Of a stretch of DNA of 17,895 nt, positions 14,270 through 17,895 are shown one piece after another; the first letter of the stretch is position 1; every line of letters begins with the position of its first letter. The DNA is from JBHPGW01 sp042569785 (GTDB lineage: Bacteria; Planctomycetota; Phycisphaerae; Sedimentisphaerales; Anaerobacaceae), in contig JBHPGW010000053.1 in NCBI GenBank assembly GCA_042569785.1, positions 1 through 17,895 on the forward strand, written 5' to 3'. Position numbers and translations under genes: made by a program. The notes under the pieces were generated by a model that saw nothing but the letters and a program-made list of their open reading frames with translations, did not search any database and was not told the origin of the DNA.

Positions 14270-14970
14270 TATGCGTTGATATCCAAAGTTCTTTAATTTC
14301 TTACCAGCATGAAGCTGTAGAGGGCGTTAAGTACTCTTTACGGGAAATCTATTCTAGCATGAATTCTAGCAGTTTTTATCGAATGCAAGAAATTAGAGTT
14401 GGTGAGACAAATTACAAACTCCTTTCTCCCATTAAAGCTTTAGTAAGTTATGACCCTAATGAAAAGAAATGGGAATGCAGGTTTCCCCCAAGGAAACTTG
14501 ATTATGTAGGCATTTCCAATGATAGCCATGAAGATGCCATTGCTAAATTCAAGTATCAAGTGCATGTCCGTTTCCAGCAATTGTATTCTAAGAGACCTTT
14601 TGAAATGACAGAAGATGAATATGATGAATGGATAAAAATGGCAAATACCATTGATCTTTTGCATTATAAAACAACAACGCCTATAGAAACACATGAGGTA
14701 GGTTGCATAAGCTATGGAAAATTATCTTATCCTCATAGAATAAAATGGCTAACAGATGAAAATTACATTATTAATCCTTCTAAAGTCCCTGACAAGTTGA
14801 TAAGCTGCAAAACGGGACAATGGATTGAGGCTGCTGTCAAAAGAGATGCAGTCACTCATCAAGTTCGTAATATTAGCTCTATTAAGAAAATTAGGTTTCA
14901 TCTTCCAAGACAGGAAGAAACTCATCAGTATTTGGACAATATAGGGAAAATTGAAATGGCTGAAGAATAA
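14266..14970 (+). CDS. Uncharacterised protein, 234 aa, middle gene of the cassette
   Basis: I do not recognise this family. The 234-aa protein is soluble and mixed alpha/beta with no membrane segment. Notable text: KKWECRFPPRKLDYVGISNDSHEDAIAKFKYQVHVRFQQLYSKRPFEMTEDEYDEW in the centre (residues about 67-122), where a strand plus a 'SHEDAIAKFK...FQQLY' helix resembles small HicB/antitoxin-like folds at low confidence. A C-terminal half follows with YGKLSYPHRIKWL. There are no obvious catalytic motifs; several His and Cys residues (HEVGC, ISCKTG) are scattered. It is joined to the upstream gene by an ATGA overlap and has AGAGG upstream of the start. The MBL gene begins 22 bases after the stop, so the three genes look like one transcript. 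Confidence 0.7.
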   Translation: MICVDIQSSLISYQHEAVEGVKYSLREIYSSMNSSSFYRMQEIRVGETNYKLLSPIKALVSYDPNEKKWECRFPPRKLDYVGISNDSHEDAIAKFKYQVHVRFQQLYSKRPFEMTEDEYDEWIKMANTIDLLHYKTTTPIETHEVGCISYGKLSYPHRIKWLTDENYIINPSKVPDKLISCKTGQWIEAAVKRDAVTHQVRNISSIKKIRFHLPRQEETHQYLDNIGKIEMAEE

Positions 14971-14992
14971 TTAAACTTCCTGCAGTTACAAT

Positions 14993-16042
14993 ATGGTTGA
15001 CGAACATAAAACTATTGAATGTTGGTTTCTCGATGTAGGGCAAGGCTCTTCTAATGTTATTTATCTTGGAAATGGAGAAGCGATAGTTATTGATTGTGGC
15101 CCGGGCAGATCGAAGCAAACCCTGCGGTTTCTCGAAAGACATGTCGACAGTATCAAGGCTTTAATTTTTTCTCATAATGATTCAGATCATATTAACGGGG
15201 CGGTGGGTGTTTTAACCAATTTCTTTGATATAATTGAACATATCTATTTTTTAGCAGACGGAAAACATGAAAAGATCGTAGGCATATTAAACACATATGA
15301 CTCAAAAGATAAATTGCCCAAATCACGTTTGGAATATGGAGTTGATGAAAAAGGTGTTATTTATAATGACGGTGAAATAAAATTAGAGGTTATTTATCCC
15401 GGCTTTATTTCAAATATCGGGGCTGAAAAAGCCGGTACTAGGAGAGCTAATCAGACCAGTGCAATACTTAAGCTAACATGCGGTAAAAAACGTGTAATTT
15501 TCTCAGGTGATGCCACAATTGAAGCATGGGAGCATATTTCAGAAAAGTATTTTAAAGAACAACCATTCCACTGTGATATTATGACTATTCCTCATCATGG
15601 AGGAAAAATGACATCTCAAAAAAACGAACTAGATGTACAAAAGAAGATGTATTCTGAAATCATAAAGCCAGAATATGGAATAATATCAGTAGGAACTTGT
15701 AATCGTGATGAACACCCATGCCCCGAAACAATTTCTGCGCTTATTGATTCTGGTGTTGAGGTGTTGTGTACCCAGATGACCTCACAATGCTGTAGCGACC
15801 TTGAAAAGATACGAGAGGAAAGTCGAATAATAACTCAGCCGTCTCTTTCATCCCGTGAGAAGAAAACAACGGTATCAGGTAAGAGTAAAGATATTGCTTG
15901 CTTGGGTACAATAACAGTTAAGGTTAGTCAGGAAGAAATAAAAATTGATCAACTTAAAACACACGAGCAAAACAAAAAGATTTTTAATAAAATAACAAAA
16001 TTCAACTCTTTGTGTGCAGGGCTTGAAAAGACTGGCAGTTAG
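14993..16042 (+). CDS. MBL-fold metallo-hydrolase, ComEC-type, with C-terminal extension
   Basis: This 349-aa metallo-beta-lactamase-fold protein has the ComEC-like order of motifs: FLDVGQGSSNVI (residues 12-23), IDCGPG, the metal site SHNDSDHING with His 61, Asp 63, Asp 65 and His 66 (HxDxDH rather than HxHxDH), NQTSAIL near 153, IFSGDAT with Asp 173, IPHHGG with His 201/202, and a late HPCPE with His 241. Such domains hydrolyse phosphodiester or related bonds; in ComEC the domain degrades one strand of incoming DNA. There is no signal peptide or membrane domain, so it is a free cytoplasmic enzyme. Residues from about 265 on form a family-specific extension containing CTQMTSQCC, then a Lys/Ser-rich linker. 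It is the last gene of the AT-rich cassette; the substrate is unknown. Confidence 0.85.
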   Translation: MVDEHKTIECWFLDVGQGSSNVIYLGNGEAIVIDCGPGRSKQTLRFLERHVDSIKALIFSHNDSDHINGAVGVLTNFFDIIEHIYFLADGKHEKIVGILNTYDSKDKLPKSRLEYGVDEKGVIYNDGEIKLEVIYPGFISNIGAEKAGTRRANQTSAILKLTCGKKRVIFSGDATIEAWEHISEKYFKEQPFHCDIMTIPHHGGKMTSQKNELDVQKKMYSEIIKPEYGIISVGTCNRDEHPCPETISALIDSGVEVLCTQMTSQCCSDLEKIREESRIITQPSLSSREKKTTVSGKSKDIACLGTITVKVSQEEIKIDQLKTHEQNKKIFNKITKFNSLCAGLEKTGS

Positions 16043-16291
16043 GGAGTAAATTAGTACATGACAAATATGGTGCGGGAATGACTAAGAGGAATATCGAATA
16101 TCGAACAAGGAATAATGAATTGTGAATTGTGACTCCTTGCGGTGCAGGGGAGTTAACATTAAAAAACAACCCCACGACACGTCGTGGGGCTAAATGAAAA
16201 TCCGTGTTGGATCTGTGTTAATCTGTGGTTACAAAAAATGGTTCCGGAGCCACGGAGGAATGACAATGCCTTTTATTGCCGGTGCGGGGGG
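16043..16291. other. Repeat-rich spacer after the MBL gene
   Basis: No gene is seen. It contains two adjacent 7-base tandem duplications (GAATATC twice at 16089-16102, GAATTGT twice at 16117-16130), the terminator hairpin at 16170-16189 and a repeated ATCTGTG (16211 and 16221). These look like dispersed intergenic repeats of the genome. Confidence 0.55.
16160..16189 (-). terminator. Rho-independent terminator of the reverse-strand 65-aa gene
   Basis: On the reverse strand CCCCACGAC, a two-base loop, and GTCGTGGGG form a perfect 9-bp stem (16189-16170), followed by TTGTTTTTTAATG. This is a classic terminator for leftward transcription, about 100 bases after the stop of the small gene at 16292. 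On the forward strand no T run follows. Confidence 0.78.
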
Positions 16292-16489
16292 TTAGTTGTG
16301 TGGTTTTGCGTTTATTAGGGCGGCTAAGAGTATGTGTCTTAGTCTGTCTACTGATAGCTTTTCGAGGTAGTCTTCGCTGAAATCGAGTCTGAATCGGCCT
16401 TTGAAATTTTTGATCCTTTTGTGAAGCTCGGTTCTGCCTAATGATGCGATCGAGGTGGCTGTTTGTTCGAATTTTTGTCTTGGGGTCAT
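16292..16489 (-). CDS. Small conserved-looking protein, 65 aa
   Basis: This 65-aa protein reads MTPRQKFEQTATSIASLG, then RTELHKRIKNFKGRFRLDF, SEDYLEKLSVDRLRHILLAAL and a short tail. It is probably all-helical and basic; the final 'LSVDRLRHILLAA' helix looks well formed. No family or function is assigned. The start is the ATG at 16489 because GAGGTG lies seven bases before it and a candidate promoter (TTGACG, 16 bases, GATAAC) would start transcription near 16517, inside a longer frame that extends to 16543. It stands alone on the reverse strand and has its own terminator. Confidence 0.72.
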   Translation of the reverse strand: MTPRQKFEQTATSIASLGRTELHKRIKNFKGRFRLDFSEDYLEKLSVDRLRHILLAALINAKPHN

Positions 16490-16523
16490 GGTTTCACCTC
16501 TATTTATGAAAATCAATAATCCG

Positions 16524-16551
16524 GTTATCCTGACAGTATCCACATCGTCAA
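16524..16551 (-). promoter_or_regulatory. Candidate promoter of the 65-aa gene
   Basis: Reverse strand TTGACG (16551-16546), 16-base spacer, GATAAC (16529-16524). The -35 is a five-of-six match and the -10 four-of-six. The leader to the ATG at 16489 would be about 28 bases. Confidence 0.45.
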
Positions 16552-16672
16552 AAGGTTAGAGCAGCTTTTGTAGGAAATCAAAATCATTGGCTAACCCTCA
16601 AAATTGATTTATTATTGGGCTAAATTTTTTTTTGTTATTTTTGCTTTTTTTGCTAACGTCTGATAAGTTTAC

Positions 16673-16706
16673 ACTCTTGTCCAAGGTAAGGCTTTTGGAC
16701 GAGAGT
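16673..16706. repeat. 12-bp inverted repeat upstream of queA
   Basis: ACTCTTGTCCAA (16673-16684) pairs with TTGGACGAGAGT (16695-16706), with 11 of 12 Watson-Crick pairs plus one G-T pair, around a 10-base loop. No T run follows. It could be an RNA hairpin in the queA leader or an operator. Confidence 0.65.
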
Positions 16707-16714
16707 AGAAAGTA

Positions 16715-16741
16715 GAGCAGGTGAACAGTAGAACAGTAGAT
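16715..16741 (+). repeat. GAGCAG-type dispersed repeat, copy C
   Basis: The unit begins GAGCAGGTGAACAGTAGAAC and matches the units at 11227-11253 and 11317-11343. It is followed five bases later by the TTT-loop hairpin at 16747-16761. Confidence 0.6.
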
Positions 16742-16746
16742 GTTGT

Positions 16747-16761
16747 TTCGCCTTTGGCGAA
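16747..16761. repeat. Hairpin repeat, copy 3 (TTT loop)
   Basis: TTCGCC and GGCGAA form a 6-bp stem with a TTT loop, the same loop and design as the hairpins at 10572-10594 and 11345-11369, and again next to a GAGCAG-type unit. Confidence 0.6.
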
Positions 16762-16779
16762 GCTGTTTTATGGGAATTA

Positions 16780-17832
16780 ATGATGAAGACGCAGCAGTTA
16801 CATTATGATCTGCCTGGTGAGTTGATAGCACAACGGCCCGCCGAAGTGCGAAGTCAGTCGCGTTTGCTGGTTTTTGACCGGCTAACAGGCGAAATTAAAG
16901 ATATGCGCTTTGACCAGATAGGCCAATTTCTTCGTAATGGTGATTGTCTTGTGGTTAATGATACGAAGGTTTTGGCTGCGAGATTTTTCGGCTGTCGCAA
17001 AACAGGAGCTAAACTCGAGGGGCTGTTCCTTGCGGAAAAGGAAAATGGCGATTGGGAAATAATGCTCAAGGGGGCGGGTAAGGTAAAGGTCGATGAAAAG
17101 TTCATAGTTAAAGATAAGGACGGCGGGGAATTTGCCGAGGCGGTGCTGGTTGAAAAGCTTGGGCAGGGGCGGTGTCTTATAAAGGTAGAGGCTGATGGGG
17201 CTTGTGAAAGTGTTCTTGAACGGATCGGGTTTGCTCCTTTGCCGCCGTATATTAAACGAGATGACGATGTATCTGCGGCGGCGATAGACAGGCGGCGGTA
17301 TCAAACGGTTTATGCGGCTAACGGCGGTGCGGTTGCTGCGCCGACGGCAGGGCTGCATTTTACCGAACAGCTTATAACGGAGCTTAAAGAGGCGGGGGTG
17401 TGTTTTGCTAATGTTACGCTGCACGTGGGTGCCGGGACGTTTCAGCCTATAACCGTTGAGAATCTCGAAGAGCATGATATTCATGAAGAGCGGTTCAGTA
17501 TCGATGAGAGTAACGCGGAGATAATAAACACGGCCAAGGCTAATGGCGGGCGGATAATCGCTGTCGGTACGACCAGTGTTCGGACGCTTGAGACGGTGGC
17601 GGAGGGTGGATCGGTCAGAGCTGGCAGCGGTGTGACCAAGCTGTTCGTGACGCCGGGGTATGAGTTTAAAGCGGTCGATGCGATGATAACAAATTTTCAT
17701 CTGCCTGGCTCGACGCTGCTTGCGCTTGTTGGCGCGTTTGCTGGGCTGGAAAATACGTTAGCAGCTTATCGTCATGCGATCGAGCAGCGGTATCGTTTTT
17801 ATTCATACGGCGATGCGATGATCATATTGTGA
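16780..17832 (+). CDS. queA: S-adenosylmethionine:tRNA ribosyltransferase-isomerase QueA
   Basis: This 350-aa enzyme converts preQ1 in tRNA to epoxyqueuosine by transferring and isomerising the ribosyl group of S-adenosylmethionine. Family signatures run through it: HYDLPGELIAQRPAEVRSQSRLLVFDR at the N-terminus, VNDTKVLAARFFG, PLPPYIKR, RYQTVYA, AVAAPTAGLHFTEQL, LHVGAGTFQPI, GTTSVRTLE and TNFHLPGSTLLALVGAFAG. Length is typical. Two adjacent ATG codons (16780 and 16783) are possible starts; the second has better spacing from GGGAA at 16772-16776. GC content is higher than in the cassette upstream, so it is native sequence. Upstream lies the 12-bp inverted repeat and repeat copy C; directly downstream is a possible insertion-sequence end. 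Confidence 0.96.
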   Translation: MMKTQQLHYDLPGELIAQRPAEVRSQSRLLVFDRLTGEIKDMRFDQIGQFLRNGDCLVVNDTKVLAARFFGCRKTGAKLEGLFLAEKENGDWEIMLKGAGKVKVDEKFIVKDKDGGEFAEAVLVEKLGQGRCLIKVEADGACESVLERIGFAPLPPYIKRDDDVSAAAIDRRRYQTVYAANGGAVAAPTAGLHFTEQLITELKEAGVCFANVTLHVGAGTFQPITVENLEEHDIHEERFSIDESNAEIINTAKANGGRIIAVGTTSVRTLETVAEGGSVRAGSGVTKLFVTPGYEFKAVDAMITNFHLPGSTLLALVGAFAGLENTLAAYRHAIEQRYRFYSYGDAMIIL

Positions 17833-17895
17833 TGGCCTGACCCCCGAAAAGTGTACCATTGCTAATTAGAGAGTATCCGATAAAATGAGTTGGTT
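17833..17895 (+). mobile_element. Possible left end of an IS3-family insertion sequence (cut by window edge)
   Basis: Directly after the queA stop the text TGACCCCCGAAAAGTGTACC (17838-17857) resembles terminal repeats of IS3-family elements. It is followed by a short AT-rich leader with TTAGAGAG and an ATG at 17885 (Met-Ser-Trp...), about where the first transposase frame would begin. Only 63 bases are visible, so the right end, the transposase and any target duplication cannot be checked. Confidence 0.35.

Larger units (their letters stand above)
16490..16779. other. Spacer between the divergent 65-aa gene and queA
   Basis: No gene is seen. It holds the leftward promoter candidate, a T-rich stretch at about 16624-16652, a 12-bp inverted repeat (16673-16706), a GAGCAG-type repeat (16715-16741) and a TTT-loop hairpin (16747-16761). 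No clear queA promoter or known riboswitch is visible. Confidence 0.5.

Noticed and set aside
16660..16779. preQ1 riboswitch in front of queA
   Set aside because: No compact stem followed by an A-rich pseudoknot tail and Shine-Dalgarno in the known preQ1-I arrangement could be found; the 12-bp stem has a different layout.
16598..16831. Reverse-strand frame of 77 codons upstream of queA
   Set aside because: It covers repeats and a T-rich stretch and runs into queA; there is no ribosome-binding site or family resemblance.
16882..17700. Reverse-strand open frame of 272 codons
   Set aside because: It lies wholly inside queA, which has all its family motifs; the reverse frame has no recognisable domain, and its length comes from GC-biased codons.

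Overview
The window is a chromosomal stretch from a bacterium. It reads as an anaerobe or facultative anaerobe and most probably a planctomycete of the Phycisphaerae/Sedimentisphaerales type. This placement is an inference. It rests on a 407-aa acidic helix-turn-helix protein with the phrase GSGLLDLSLQADDTSLGG, which I associate with planctomycetes, on dispersed intergenic repeats, and on the gene mix. No rRNA or phylogenetic marker comparison was possible.

Positions 1-4719 hold the tail of the NADH-sensing repressor Rex followed by a complete cytoplasmic group 3b-type [NiFe] hydrogenase operon in the order beta, gamma, delta (small), alpha (large), then the peptidase that matures the large subunit. 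Electrons would pass between H2 at the Ni-Fe site and NAD(P)(H) at the gamma flavoprotein through the Fe-S clusters of delta and beta. Rex next to it suggests redox control by the NADH/NAD+ ratio.

Positions 4755-10512 form a closely packed same-strand run of housekeeping and repair genes: tsaD (tRNA t6A), larB (nickel-pincer cofactor), nnrD (NAD(P)HX repair), an AhpD/carboxymuconolactone-decarboxylase-like protein, a metallophosphoesterase, an M20 deacylase and a MarC-family membrane protein. Several of these overlap or nearly touch.

Positions 10513-11443 look like a small insertion beside a tRNA-Pro(UGG) gene. A single reverse-strand gene of 179 aa lies between two hairpins that share the flanks CTGCTCT and AAAATCGGGGTG, and the second flank includes the 3' end of the tRNA. 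Positions 11588-13110 carry a good sigma70-type promoter, a 53-aa single-pass membrane protein and the large acidic membrane protein.

Positions 13111-13474 are a non-coding block with a 15-bp perfect inverted repeat and many GCGC/A-tract motifs. It leads into an AT-rich three-gene cassette at 13475-16042: a TIGR04255-like protein, an unknown protein and a ComEC-type MBL-fold hydrolase. The cassette looks horizontally acquired and is the best candidate for an undescribed (possibly defence) system. Positions 16043-17895 hold repeat-rich spacer, a small reverse-strand gene with its own terminator, queA, and what may be the left end of an IS3-family element at the edge.
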